A stretch of DNA of 64,000 nt from Oidiodendron maius Zn (GCA_000827325.1 KN832872.1:1674001-1738000); one strand, 5' to 3'. Positions 1 through 12,447 are shown, counted from the stretch's first letter. Notes: generated from the sequence alone by a model not told the origin. A program made the numbers and translations.

Positions 1-594
1 CCTCTCCGACAGTTCACAAACACCTCAGACGGACCAGAGGGAACGCTGCCCAATGGTCGAAAATGTCGAAAACATCACCCCCACATCCTCAAGAGGTACC
101 ACAAAGGCCAATGCCCCCTGCGCTGGATTGACATTGTTGGCTTCCGCTATCTCAACAATCCTCTGAAGATCGAGTACTCACCGTATCTCGAGCGCTGGAT
201 GTTCTCCGCCGAACTTCACAAGCGTACAATCATCGCCGAGGTCTGCGAAGGGGGTAATTGCACTCATCTCAGCGACGGTGCTTGCAAGAAGAATAAAGTC
301 CACAATCAATTTACCCTTCTCGACGATGGACTCACATGGCTTCTCACAGGCGACATTGCCAAGAACGGAAGGATCACTCAAAGGAAGAACATCAAATTGG
401 ACTTAAGCCCACTATATGCAATTCTAACGCAAAACATGCACACGCTGAGGAAGTTAACCAATGAGGAAGCTGCTAGCATAAGACTAGCTTTGAAGGTTAT
501 TGACCGGAGATTTTTGAGGTGGGAGGGGGAGCCAAAAGAGTATGCGATGGCTCTTAAGTGTGCGGCCGACCGAACATATAGGTTGACAAGTTAA
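1..594 (+). CDS. 3' end of an unrecognised protein (5' partial)
   Basis: The frame is open from the first base of the window to a TAA at 592-594, giving 197 residues of a C-terminal part; the gene begins outside the window. The first in-frame ATG is at 199, but the upstream codons read as ordinary protein, so 199 is probably not the start. The visible part is basic and has scattered Cys and His (a KCRKHH stretch near residue 21 and a CEGGNC stretch near residue 82) and no membrane segment. I do not recognise the family. It runs tail to tail with the Dpb11/Rad4 gene. Confidence 0.55.
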   Translation, partial: PLRQFTNTSDGPEGTLPNGRKCRKHHPHILKRYHKGQCPLRWIDIVGFRYLNNPLKIEYSPYLERWMFSAELHKRTIIAEVCEGGNCTHLSDGACKKNKVHNQFTLLDDGLTWLLTGDIAKNGRITQRKNIKLDLSPLYAILTQNMHTLRKLTNEEAASIRLALKVIDRRFLRWEGEPKEYAMALKCAADRTYRLTS

Positions 595-978
595 GGAGTT
601 TTTGACAGCGCAGTATTGAAAAGAGTAATTGAATAGATTGCCATAGATATTGCATCGCTCACAGGAGACCTCATAGACTTTTGGATTGGATGTCAGAGTT
701 ATGTTCGTCTGCCGTGTGTTTAGCATGGAGTCTATATGCAAATTGATAACCACACCGTTCAAATTACGCACAGTATTTATGAGCAAGTGCAAAGCGGAGT
801 ATACAATATGCGTATTGGTCTGTATTGTCACTTTATTCACAGAAACTTGTCATTGAGGGATATTTCAACCAAGAGTCCTCGAACAATGCCCCCTGCCCCC
901 TGCCCCGCCCCCCAGCCAAAACCAACAAAACGCCTTGAAAATGCCTTACACCTATGCCCAACTGATTACTCCAATTAA
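595..978. other. convergent 3' intergenic spacer with C-rich tract
   Basis: The spacer lies between two converging genes. It holds a short C-rich tract at about 888-913 with imperfect CCCCTG repeats. I see no gene. Confidence 0.5.
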
Positions 979-3533
979 TCATCTAAATCCAGGACCTGCT
1001 CTATCTCTCCTAGGCCTACTTTTTTGTCTCGCACCTGCAACCGCATCCGAGACATCTCCCAATGTGATAGACTTCTCCTTCAGTCTCGTCTTCCGCCCCT
1101 CGTCCATTTCAAACTTCTCACCCTTCATTTTAGCCCGCGCCCTTTCTTGGTATTCATGGCTCTCAGGATCATCGTACTGGAGTTGCGTTGCTGGCGGTGG
1201 GCTATCAGCGCTCTCTCTGTTCCTGTCGGCCGAGGCGTTGGCAAACTTTTTGATTTGTTCATCAGCTGCTTCAGCGACCTCTTTGTGGTCAGACACATTG
1301 GAGTACGGAGGATATTGCACAGGGCGACCGTGCGTTGCTGTAGAATCCACAGATGATGCACGAGAGTAGTTGGTGGAGGCTGTGGAGATATTGCTGGTAG
1401 CTCGTCCTAGGATCCTATTTGCACCGCGCCTACGGCCTTCGGTCGCCTCGGTCTCGTTCGGCGGCTTTACAGACGATTTTGTTTTGGCTAGCAGGTTCGA
1501 GAGGGCATTATGAATCTCTTCTCTTGGAGCTGCAGGATGATTCGTTGGTGCTGGCGCTGTTGAAACAACACTAGCGCAGGTATTGCTGTTAATCTCGGAT
1601 AGCGGCTCTGTTGCTACGGAGAGCTCTGAACTTGAGTTAGAGTCCCTTATTTCGGTACGTACGGTCAATGGCATGTTTTTGCCTTCAACAGTGACAAGTT
1701 CAGAACTGTTGAAGGCTGTTCGATCTAGTCCCGAGGTTGCCAGCTTCGTTGACGATCCCGACGAGCCACACTCTGATTTCGAAAGAGTTTTCGTTATATC
1801 GCTTTTGGCCCGTGTGCGCTGAGGGTTTCCTTTAGGCACTGCCTTTATCCTAGCTGGCGGCGATTCTGTCCGCCCGGATGAGGCGCAAAGATATTTTTGC
1901 AGAGGCAACAACCTTGCTGCACTTATGGAATCCCACAGCCAGGATGCAGTTACGATTGGGATCCCCCATTGCTGTGCATGATCGAGCTTGTCCTTCCTCA
2001 GCTTCTCTATCGACTGCATAACTAGTACAGACGACTTTGGTGTCATGTCTTCACTATACACACCACCGAGCAGGTCTACTGCTCTTTTGACGTGTAGAAG
2101 ATCTATTCCAGTGAAGGCGGCAGACGAGATTGTCAGGTCGCGAAACTCCTCAATAGGGTACTTTGGGAATGGCCGTCCAATAACATGATCGTCAGGGTCC
2201 ATAAATTTCTTATGGTGTAGGCATCGCTCTACCCACCACTCGGTAATCGTTTGGACTCGCACTTCCGAGTCCGGTAAGTCTTGTCGATTCGACAAGGGGA
2301 GACCACTTGGGATAACTCTGAACAATCGTAACGGCAGATCGTTCTGTGGGGTCATCAGGTCATTGAGGGTACCTGCTAACTCGGCGCCATGGGGAATCAA
2401 GTGGTTACTCAAGATATCGGTCTTTTTCAGGTCGAAGCCATCCAAGTAGAATCGACATGCACTGAAAATGCCGCCTTGTATAGGATCTACCGCTGCTTCA
2501 GGGACGTGGGAATGGAGACCTTGTTCAGACTGCTTTCCGGCTACCGGATCCTGTAGAGCCTGTGTCTCCTCGTTCGTTTTCCACACTCCACTTCGGGCGA
2601 CCTGTGCAATCGACCCGCCCCCGACTATATCTCCCCACATACTCTCGCTTTGACTACCCAACTTCGTGCTGGCAGTCTTGCGCAATCGCCGTTTGGCTCC
2701 TTCGGTATACGTTGCACTTTCGGCTCTAGATCTCTTTCCCAGTGATGTTCTCTTCGGCCTAGTCCTGTCCCAAGCACCTTTACCTCTCTCCTCCGGCGGC
2801 AGAGCGGGATCGTAAAGCTTCTCATCTAAAATCATTCCCCTTTCTAAGCTATCCCTTAGCCACTCGATCGAAACTATATGCAAGCCCCAGCTTTTTGCAG
2901 CTTTGTATTTTGCGCCTTCAGTTCGGAATGATATTAAATGTGTGATCTGCTTCGTCAGATCCCCTTCGTATGTCGCTCCGTTTTGCCTGACTTGTTCAGA
3001 GATCTGTAGTCTTTGTGTGGCTGGCGGACATCTGTTAGCAATAGTTCCCTTCATCACGCAGAAGCTCTTACGATCATCACAACCAGTCATACTGAACCTC
3101 AGCGAGGTGAAGGTTGGTAACGTATACTCTCGCTCCAATGCCTCTACGTCGATTTCCTGGTCATGAATCCATAATTCTCGCACTGCTTCGATCCATTTTA
3201 TCGTCATTGGCCGCACGTCTTGCCTTTCCTTTGCAACATATCTATATTTAGGAGTGTCGTACTCGCCCACAATTAGATGCGTCACATCAAGGGTTAAGTC
3301 GTATCTATGTATGGCGCCCATTTCTTTTGCATACGAGGCAAGTATGCTCTACAATTTAATAGCTTGTCAGTCTATCCCGAGTACAAGAAATGTTGTATGA
3401 GGCTCTAGAACACACTTACACGCTTCTCATCTGGAACTGAGGTACAACAAATGACGACATCTTGAAGTGGAGAAGAGTCTGAGGACTCCTTCAACGGTAC
3501 CGAGCGTTGCCAATCCAAAGCTTGACCTCCCAT
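979..3533 (-). CDS. dpb11: BRCT-repeat replication/checkpoint protein Dpb11/Rad4 (TopBP1 family)
   Basis: Two exons, complement(979..3348, 3420..3533), give 827 aa. The intron 3349..3419 has a GTAAGT donor and TAG acceptor; joining yields DEKR-SILASYAKEMGAIHRYDL, which restores the first BRCT repeat. BRCT1 lies at about residues 20-110 and BRCT2 at about 120-215. A Ser/Thr- and Arg/Lys-rich linker follows, then BRCT3 at about 330-425 and BRCT4 at about 437-530, and a long disordered basic tail. Four BRCT repeats in two pairs match fission yeast Rad4/Cut5 and budding yeast Dpb11. By family knowledge this is a nuclear scaffold that binds phosphorylated Sld3/Sld2-type partners for origin firing and helps activate the ATR checkpoint. 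The start is the first ATG in the open frame; the frame stays open about 60 bp upstream without an ATG. MCB-like sites lie just upstream. Confidence 0.88.
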
Positions 3534-3583
3534 TATCCCCAAGATGTCCAGGCAGGGCGTTGTTTCTGTCGTTGTTCTGTTTG

Positions 3584-3605
3584 ACGCGCCCAACTGAAGT
3601 CGCGT
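3584..3605. promoter_or_regulatory. two ACGCG cores (MCB-like) upstream of dpb11
   Basis: ACGCG occurs at 3584-3588 on the + strand and again, inverted, at 3601-3605. These lie 50-75 bp upstream of the proposed dpb11 ATG. ACGCG is the core of the MluI cell-cycle box bound by MBF in front of many replication genes. Function here is inferred. Confidence 0.35.
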
Positions 3606-5194
3606 CGACCATAGTCACGTGCCTATTCTGCGGAATGATTACTAAGCCAAAATAAGGTATCGCTGGGGTCTTCCTAGTAAGTAGCACGCGGAAGTCTACA
3701 ATCCAAATTCGAAAGGGCATCACGATAAGATTTGATCCAATGTATAGATGTCCCTCAAGATTCAAGTGGTTTGATGAGCTTCGAATGAAAATTTTGAGCT
3801 CCGTCTCTTTCGCACCCGTGATGAACCCTTGCGATACTCTCTCCCTACAGAAGAATACCACACATTCCCCGCAAATCGTTGAAAGGAGGACGAACCTGAG
3901 AATGGAGAAGAAACCGAAATTACCTATTCAATTTACATGAGATATCTTAAGCTTTAACGAGGACCATGACAAGAGATCCATATGATAGTCTGGCTCTGGT
4001 GTTTCCTTGCCAACAACGCCACCTCGCACATGACGGCAAGTGCTATTCGAGGTGGCGGGGAAGCCGGCTGATCGTTGCCCGCTATTGCATCTAGACTCTG
4101 CGGATCTGTCCAGGCAAAGACGCGAGTTTCTGCTTATCATTGAATCCTTCTGCAGGATGGCGGTAAAGTGTGGAAGGGAGCGAGTCTCGTGCGAGTCCTC
4201 GGATGACCACCTCCTAGAGCAGAAGCACAAGCTGTGGCTGTTCTGTTCCTTGGGGGGATGACGACTGCCGGGCGTTGAAGCTTGGCGCCGGTTCCGGCGC
4301 CCAGAAACGTGTGCCTGGGAGCTTCCCTTAGGTTCCGGATGCCCTCAGACGCGGAAGTCTACACAAAAATATCGATGACAAAGTGTCAGCGGGCTCAGAG
4401 GGAGGGAGGGCCGGATGAAGCGGCTGGACGAAAGCCTTTCCTGCACAGCTTCGTGAGATTTTGTGGGATCTTGGGCGGCACTTATTAACATCGTCTAACT
4501 TAATGGCCAGTCACCTTACATCATCGCGAGTTGCTTACGCCCCCTGCCGATACTGTAGTGGTATTGATTTTTTGAACCACCATCCCGTCTGGTCGGCCAG
4601 TTCCCTCTGCAATGCCCCTCGATTCCGCGATGACTGTTCTCCTTCTTGACCGAGGTCTTGCGGTGGAGACCAATCCCTTTTACCCTTAGCTTCTCACATT
4701 ATATAAGTCCTGCTCATCTCATTGCTCTACATGCAGCATATCCCTTTTTTTCCTTGTTTCGTCATCGCCCACCTCACTCATCCTGGACCGGGATCTACGT
4801 GCGCCAGCACTGCTTAGCCAGACCGCCGATCCCAGACCCTCTTCTTCCTTGATGCGCCCATTACATCCTCACTGCACGTAGCAGACCGATTCGCGTGGTA
4901 CCAAGATTGTGATTAACTGTGAGTCTCCGTATCTCTTCAGCGCCCAACATGCATACCTCCGCCCTGCATGCGGTTTCCCAGACCCTCTCATCTCTCGCAC
5001 CTGTCCAAACTGTCTCGACCCCGCGTGTGACATCGCGTGCATTGTAGAGGCTTCTCTCGTGCCATTCATGCGATTCATGTGGTGGTGCTTGTGGCACACA
5101 TAAATCGCCGGCCTGTTCATCCAGCCTTCTATTTTTTTTATTCTGGCTTGGAGTTCCTCGAGAGGAGTAACGGCTCTGCTAATTTGGGCTCAAT
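3606..5194. other. divergent intergenic region; arrestin promoter and long pyrimidine-rich leader
   Basis: There is no credible gene in 1.6 kb. A TATATAAG box is at 4700-4707 and is followed by about 480 bp of CT-rich sequence up to the arrestin ATG at 5195, typical of a fungal 5' leader. Several short ATG-initiated frames in this stretch could act as upstream ORFs, and a leader intron is possible. Confidence 0.4.
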
Positions 5195-7961
5195 ATGTCA
5201 GGAACCGGCCAGCTGCTATATCACTCGCACCGAGGGTCAATCTTCTACACTCCCACAGCATCCGCAGACGTTGCGCAATCACCAAGGTTTCCTGATCCTT
5301 TGTGTCGACCTAGACAGCGACGGCCCCATTCCATCCATATCTCCCGCGTGCCCGCAAGCCAGGTCGCCATCGACCGAAAACCTGTGCCACCTCCAACGCG
5401 GCCCCGAAAGCCATCTAGATTACGAATAGAAGTAAGAAAGCTGGCTTCACGCGACAACGCTAAACGGGTCCTCGGATCCATCTTCCCTTCTCTCTCTTCC
5501 TCCACCGCTTCGTCTTCAACGGCCGAGTCTTCACACTCGCCGAGCCCAGTCTCGTCGAGGCCGCCGTCGTTCGCCGCGGGAGCCGCCGACTGTACATCAT
5601 TATATTGGAGAAGGTCGGGATTAAATATACCGGGCCTGGATGATTGCGCAATGCCCGAACCGGTAACGTCGAGGCCGGCAGTTGGGTCCCCAGGAGATGT
5701 GTTTTCCGGTACTGCTAAGAAAGAGAGTTCTTTCGCTGCGGAGAAGCCAGTGTGCGCGGGAAGTGGTGTAACCTGTTACATTGTTTTGGCTGAGCCGACA
5801 ATTTTCTTGACCGGCCTGGACCATGATACAACGGCGCGAGAATCTCATCCGTCGCATTCCAGTGCAATGCTTCGGGGGGTTCTTCGACTGAACGTAACCA
5901 AGAGTGCTAAGATAAAGGCTGTGACCTTGAAATTTACAGGAAGAGCCAGGACTGAGTGGCCTGAAGGCAAGAATCCACACCAGACGTTGTGATTTATATC
6001 TGTGCTAATCCTTTTCAGGCATTCCTCCTGCAAAGATAGAGACGTTTGAAGAAGAATCACTCAGAACACAGGTTCTGCCATTTTTCAACGCTCTGTATGA
6101 AGGCTCAGAAACAGGATATGGCACACTATGCAATTACGTTTTGCGGCAAAAGTCGGCGTCTTCATCCGTGGTCAACCTGGCTGGCAACCAGTCCAGCACT
6201 AGCCTGCACAGTCCTACAACACCTACAGGATCCGGAGGCGTCACTTTGCCACACATTAATGGTCGTTCCAGTAGATCAAGCTCCATACTATCGTCGAAAG
6301 AGTTGAAAAGGCTGTCTCTACAGAATAACCAGTCGCGGAGTTTCCAAAAGGGAGAATCGCCATACGGCCCTACACCACAGCAAAAGGGGTACAAAACGTT
6401 TCACCCTGGCATTTACGAATACAGCTTCGAGCTCCCTCTCGATAATACCAACCCCGAAACGACAAATCTGCCGCTTGCTTCTGTGAAATGGATGTTAGAG
6501 GTTCTTGTAGAGCGAAGTGGGACTTTCAAGCCGAATCTCCAAGGATTTAAAGAGGTGCCTGTCGTCCGATCTCCTTCAGAGGATTCATTAGAGCTAGTTG
6601 AGCCGATCTCTATCAGCAGAAAGTGGGAGGATCAGCTGTTCTATGAGATTATAATATCGGGCAAATCTTTCCCACTCGGTTCTAGGATCCCAATCGCCTT
6701 CAAACTGACGCCTTTGGCGAAAGTGCGGGTTCACAAGCTCAAGGTCTATGTGACAGAAAATATGGAATACTTCACAAGTAATAAGAGAGTTGCTAGGAGA
6801 GAAACTGCGCGAAAGATTTTGCTCCTAGAAAAGGTTGCAGGAAAGCCGTTGCCTAAAGAGTTCGAAACATCGGAAGTCAGGGTTCTTGCTGGTGGAGAGA
6901 TGAGCGCTGATGATAGGGCGCGTGCAAGAGAGACTACCATGAGATACAGGGAGAGGATGGCAAACATACAGGGCACATCAGCAGAACCTCTGCCTGAGCC
7001 TACGGAGAATATGCTTGGTGAGCTTGATCTCGGCGAGCAATACTGGGGCCAAACCGAAATCGAGATGAATGTTCAGTTGCCAACTTGTGAGATGATGGAC
7101 AAGGATAAGTCAAAACGACTGGCCCATGATTGTACCTGGAAGAACGTTAACGTGCACCATTGGATTAAGGTAATTCCTCAATATTTGTCTTGTCTGTGTA
7201 AGTCTAACAATGAACAGATTGTTATGCGCATATCTCGCGTGGACCATGATGATCCTGAAGGCAAGAAGAGGCGACATTTCGAGATCTCAATCGACTCACC
7301 GTTTACGATTCTCAATTGCCGCGCGACACGAGATAATCTGATGCTGCCGCAATACTCGAATTTAAACGCTACGAGTGCAGGCCAGCAACATGTGTGCGGC
7401 TGTCCTAATGCTGCTGCTACTGCCACCATGAGGGCAGAATCATCTGCCTCTGATGAGGCAAGAGAGATGCCTGATGTCCCTGAGACCTTTGTCCCGCCAC
7501 ATCTCACACTGCCACCGCAGGCTCATCTTTCCGGTGGAGGGTCTCAACGCCCAATGCATATGCTGAGACAGCCGAGCTTTAATCCTCCGGCATTCGACGA
7601 TGATATGCCTCCCCCTCCACTCCCAACTCCACCCCCACTCTACGACCATGTCATCGGCACTCCAAGCCACGACGGCCTTGCGGATTACTTCGCGAGACTT
7701 GGCGAAACATACGACGACGACGATGACGACAATAATACCGATGACGAGGATGCGAATAGAGCTTCCACACGCGGGAGGGTCAATGTTGCGAATCCGCGGA
7801 CATATAGTGGAAGAATTGCGCGTAGCATGGACATAGACCGGAATTTCATGTTCAGTCCTACTACTTCCGCGACTCTTGTCCGCACACCAACAGGCGAATC
7901 GCAGCCAGATACGCCACCAATAGAAACGACTATCGAACCTGCGCCGGTCGAAGCTACCTAA
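5195..7961 (+). CDS. alpha-arrestin (ART/Aly-like) ubiquitin-ligase adaptor
   Basis: Exons 5195..5966, 6019..7169 and 7218..7961 give 888 aa. The first intron has a GC donor (GAAG|GCAAGA). The second is 48 nt, in frame and without stops, but splicing restores the conserved junction HHWIK-IVMRISR of the arrestin C domain. The first ~200 residues are Ser/Pro-rich and low complexity. The arrestin N domain starts near residue 225 with a TEWPEGIPP motif, the C domain ends near residue 690, and the tail is acidic and Pro-rich. PPLY near residue 780 is a PY motif for WW domains of a Nedd4/Rsp5-type ligase; LPQY near 682 is a weaker one. By family knowledge these adaptors direct ubiquitination and endocytosis of nutrient permeases. 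The WPEG region resembles the Aly1/Aly2 branch, from memory. The true start could lie further downstream because the N terminus is poorly constrained. Confidence 0.85.
5967..6018 (+). other. GC-AG intron in the arrestin gene
   Basis: The 52-nt intron begins GCAAGA after GAAG and ends TTTTCAG, with a GCTAATC branch-like site about 10 nt before the acceptor. No GT donor nearby gives an acceptable length and frame. The join reads TEWPEG-IPPAKIETF, which continues the arrestin fold. Confidence 0.7.
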
Positions 7962-8570
7962 CGCAGACAAGACATGTACATGTGATGTGATTACGAAACG
8001 GATATATAAAAGCCTCACGCTATGGAGAGAGAATGAGGCTTTCGATAGCATTTGGCGCAGGATTTCTCTGGCGGTCAGCATGGTCCTTATAAACATGGCG
8101 CCTGGCTTGGTGACTAAAAGGATTTAAGGGAGTTTCTTGGCAAAGTCATTTGGCGAGGGCATTCATCCTTGCTAGGCATTCATGATGTTGGAAAATTGGA
8201 TTCATATATTCTACATAGCATATACCATTCCCCGCAAGGCATTTGAAGGTAATATATGTTATTAATATTTCTCATTCTTTCATGACGGAATTTCTGCACT
8301 TGGATTTTTTCTATCGAATAAGATGATATTAAGTATTTTATTGAGAGTTAGTGTTTAATATACCAAGTCCTCGTCATAGACTAATTCCCTTTTACAATTA
8401 AAGCTTGCAAGTAACTAATAAGCAGGCAAGCCCCAGCGCCATTGCCAAATCTGTCATACATGAACTCGTACATTTGTCAATCGTACAAACCAAACGCTGA
8501 ATAGCTTGTCATACCACCATCTTGCTGCGAAATTACAACTAATATATACAAAGAAGGGGTGGAGAGTCAT
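7962..8570. other. convergent 3' intergenic spacer
   Basis: An AT-rich spacer between the 3' ends of the arrestin and mip1 genes. I see no gene; it presumably carries the two polyadenylation regions. Confidence 0.4.
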
Positions 8571-11500
8571 CTACCATCGTGGTGTGGGTCTCACAACCTT
8601 ACCGCCAGATTGTCGACCCTCCCATCCCCAGCGTGCCTTCGCACTACCGTTCTGGAAGCGCTGTTCGGTGAGATTGCTGCTGCTCACGAGTAGCGGCTCC
8701 GTGACCGGAAGGAGGTGTGCTTCAGACTGGTAGGGGAGGACGGAGCGTGTGGGCTTCTTGCGCTCGCGGGGCGCCTTGGTGGTGCTATTGCTCTCAGCTT
8801 CGAGTTGGCGCTGCTGCTTGATAACCTCGCGCAATTCGTCGTCGTCGGCTGTGATTTGTGCACGAAGGAAGGTGGGAGAGCAGTTTGTGGATTGAAGGGT
8901 CTCCATTACGGGGATGCGGGGTGTATATGGGATGTTGGACACCTGGGGAGGATTGATGGGTGTGATTTCAGGGTCGAGATAGGCTGAGGGTTTGGAGAGG
9001 AGGGATGTAATGTTGAGGGATTCGCCATGCGGGATGGGAGAAGTGTGAGATGGTGTAATGCAATCCATATCAACTTCTTTTCTTAATACGTGGTCAATGT
9101 CGACGGCAGAGAAATAAGCGCACGACTGTGGTAAATCGTTGATACCCATCTGCTGCGAGAACATCGCCCTGGTCCACACATTGGAGACCTGCAGCGCCAT
9201 CGCAGCGCGATACCTATCCTCTTCATGAACGAGGTAACGGATTTCATCGTGAACCGTGATAGCGAGACGAGCATCAATATTGAACCGCCGAATGAGATAG
9301 TCCATAGATATGATGACCAGATGGAGGTAGTCGACACCAGAAGATTGGATTGCCCAGTTAATGCGTGAAGTCATGAACCCTCCTTGGCTGACGAATCGCG
9401 CCATGAGGGCTTCGGTGATGCCAGCCCCGAGGACGGGAGTACGTGGGCGCTCTTGCTCAGCGAATTCCTCTAGTTTGTTGAAGACGAATGATTCTGTTCC
9501 ACCTCTCCAGAAAGCCCGTTTGTGGAGAGTCTTCCTATTCGTCTTCACTCCTTTTGTTGCCTTGTATAAGTTGGAAGCCACCTTTGTTGTTTCAGCCTCG
9601 GAGAGGCTTGGATTGAACTGCCTGAGTAGTGTAGACGCGAATTTAAGTCCGGCACCGTAGATTCGTCCATAGTTAAAGACCTTCGCATCATTTCTCGTGA
9701 TCCCTAGGATCGCGGCAGTCCGCGAATGCAAGTCTGTTCCGGCCGCTTTTGTTCCCTCTAAAGTCATGAAGCCAACAGCATTACCACCATGCAACTTGAA
9801 TTGAGCATCTCCCACAAGGCTTGCGATCCAAAGTTCTTCGGAGTCTACATCTGCTCCAACAAAACAGTACCCTGGGGGAGCCTTGACCATCGATTTCAGT
9901 TCCGAGCCAACACGATTGGCTTTGGCATTGCTAGCTGTGAGCCAAGTGTTCTCCACAGCTCGTCTAGTAACAGTGCCCATGGGGATGACCTGCGGCAGAA
10001 TATAGCCAGTTTCAGGCTCGTTAACCCGATGTGACGATCCTTTTGCGCCGTCACTCTCGTAGACAACTATCTGCGACATAATTCTGTCTCGCGCACTTAT
10101 CCAATATGAACAGGACGCGTTCATCTCCAGTGCTTCCTTAGCATACGCAAATTCAGAAGACAAAACTCCTTGTTCAAAGTAGGGCAAATATCCTTTGGCC
10201 AGTGGGTTGGCGCATCGAGCTGTCGGCCCATCTTTGTGCGGCAATTTGAAATAGACACCTGACCTGTCATTTTGCAGCGTGGCATCCTTTTCCTCGAATG
10301 AAGTGCACTCTTGCATCTGCTTCTCACGGTATTTATGAGCTTCATCGACAGACACTCTAAAAGTCCATCCATATTTATCCGACCAAACCAATGGATGCCC
10401 ATCCCATGCCAGGCGTAGTAATAGCGGCACGATGCGAGTTCTGACTGTTAGTCCGATAGGGCCATCCTTTTTAACGAAAAGATCCTTGTACCACTGTGGC
10501 ATGCCTGGCATTTTCTGCCTTGCAGCTGGCCGTGGAGGATCGTTCTTGTTCTTCCCTTTAACCATTTTTATTTCTTGACCAGACCAGTCCAACTGTTTCA
10601 GCCATGGGTCGTTGCTCCACTTCTCGGAGTCGTCTTTGATTTCCAGGGCCTTCCCGGTGAGGGACATGAGTCGTTCTTGCACATCACCAGACAACTTGTG
10701 ATATGTTGCTTCGGCATTTGCGATATAGGATTCCCAAGTCTTATCAACGGGGAGGATGACAGAAGATAGGTGTCGGAGTGCTGCAAAGCTGACAGGATGT
10801 GGACACACCTCGAGAAAATTGGGGAATACAATCTTGTATACCTTGTGTGTAATGGCGACATCGGCAGCGCAGTAGTCAAGAAGCTCATCGAGCCTTTCCA
10901 GCACGCCAGATCGATCCAGTTCACCGAATTGATCCCTCTGGGCCTTGTCGATTGTGACATTGAGATGAAATTTCGCAACATCCCTCAGGGAATTGACGGA
11001 ACTCCTCCCAACCCATAATTCCTCTTCCTCCTCAGTCAGAGACTTGTTGCCAAGCAAAGTTGCCAATTCTGCATTATCAGTCTCTCCTGCAATCTTGTCC
11101 CGCAACTCGCGATTTTTTTTATGTTTCATCCAAGTTGGTCTTTGACGAGAGCACATCCCATTAACTGCTACATGCAGAGACATCGTATCTAGGAAATTAT
11201 TTTTGGATTGCCTTGCATCATATTCCTCAGCAATCCTAGCTCGATCATAGCCAATATTGTGTCCCACAACAATTCGAGGTTGGCTAGGATCTCCTAGGGG
11301 TATGAGGTGCCGGTCGTTCTCAGATTCTCCTAGCAACCACGGTGATAGCCAAGCATACCAATTTGTAGGACTTACAGCGCATGCCATGACTGCAAATGAG
11401 CTCTCTTTCCACATCACCTCAGTGTCAAAACACAGCATTTGTTCTTGCGGCGCATCCACAGCTTCCGTTCTGCCATCTGCGTAATATTTTGTCCACCCAC

Positions 11501-12044
11501 TCCTCCGTACCCATTTCCGAGGCTTTGGAGGAGCATTTGCCCTTGTAAACAGCTTCGCATGTGCAAGGTATGGCTCTGCTGCATCTACACCGAGCTTGTA
11601 AAAATGCTCGTCAAGCGTGGCACCTTGAAGGTCTGGGAGGTCGAACGAGATGGGCGGGGCGTTGTCTGTGTTTTTCCCCAGTAAGTCATGTCGGCGCAAG
11701 TGGTCTTTCGAGAGCTCGACCAGTCCTTGGGGAGGTGGGGTTGGGTTATCTGGGAAGATTTGCGAGTAGACGTGACTGCTGAGCTGCTGAACTCCTATCT
11801 CGTTGAATCGCGCTTTGGAGTTTCCTACAGCTTATGAGCGTTTTCGGCCATCATCTTTAACAGGGAATGGCCTACTCGAAAGTGACTTAGATTCTGCGGA
11901 GCTCCCTTGTCCAGCCTCCAAAACCTCTGTTGCGTAGAGTCGCCATTGCAGAGGGCCGTTGCGAGCACGCGCACGATGCTTTGCCAATTTAACAAAGCCA
12001 CTGCATGGTCTGCTGGGCCGACCAGCGCGAATTGAAAGAAGCAT
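8571..12044 (-). CDS. mip1: mitochondrial DNA polymerase gamma, catalytic subunit
   Basis: Exons complement(8571..11824, 11876..12044) give 1140 aa. The frame runs into a TAA at 11833-11835 between the two parts. A 51-nt intron (donor GTAGGC, acceptor CTGTAG) removes it and joins SLS-R-NSKARFNEIG. The N terminus (MLLSIRAGRPSRP, many Arg, no acids) is a mitochondrial presequence. Exonuclease motifs are visible: FDTEV near residue 190, GHNIGYDR near 245 and YCAADVAITH. Polymerase motifs are A (ADVDSEELWIAS), B (RNDAKVFNYGRIYG) and C (TVHDEIRYLV). The enzyme replicates and proofreads mitochondrial DNA. The C terminus carries a low-complexity extension of roughly 150 residues beyond motif C, as in fungal homologues. 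It is head to head with the Slx8-like gene, about 400 bp apart. Confidence 0.95.
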
Positions 12045-12447
12045 CGTCAATGCGACCAGAATTTACTATAGCATGGTATGGATTTCTGTACATTTCTGTT
12101 TGTGTTATGCGAGCATCATCACAGGCGATGATAGATAATGATGACCCGGGATGCATCTCATCGACGGATAGGAGGTGGGAGAAAAAAGGTACATAGCAGT
12201 ACAAGTAAGCGTATAAGAATTTGGCGGTGATCTGTGGCAATGCTGTGTAACTAAAAGTACCTAATCGATAAGCGCGATCGTCGGCGGTTTCTTAGCGTCA
12301 GGTCGTATATCCGGACGGGTATTTCACTGTGTCGCGCAACCTCACCTCTTTACTTTCAGCCTCACTTGGTGGTATGAACCTGCTACCCAGCCTACATGCT
12401 GGTCTGTATACCATCTCTACCTTACCCCGATTAACGCGCCGCCCACA
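12045..12447. promoter_or_regulatory. divergent promoter between mip1 and the Slx8-like gene
   Basis: About 400 bp separate the two ATGs. There is no ORF worth annotating. The last 80 bp before 12448 are CT-rich (CTCACCTCTTTACTTTCAGC), typical of a short fungal leader. Confidence 0.45.

Noticed and set aside
3427-3861. 144-codon minus-strand frame upstream of dpb11
   Set aside because: It starts with GTG, overlaps dpb11 exon 1 in another frame and has no recognisable domain.
7440-8096. 218-codon minus-strand frame over the arrestin 3' part
   Set aside because: It is a shadow of the arrestin reading frame and contains no plausible protein motif.
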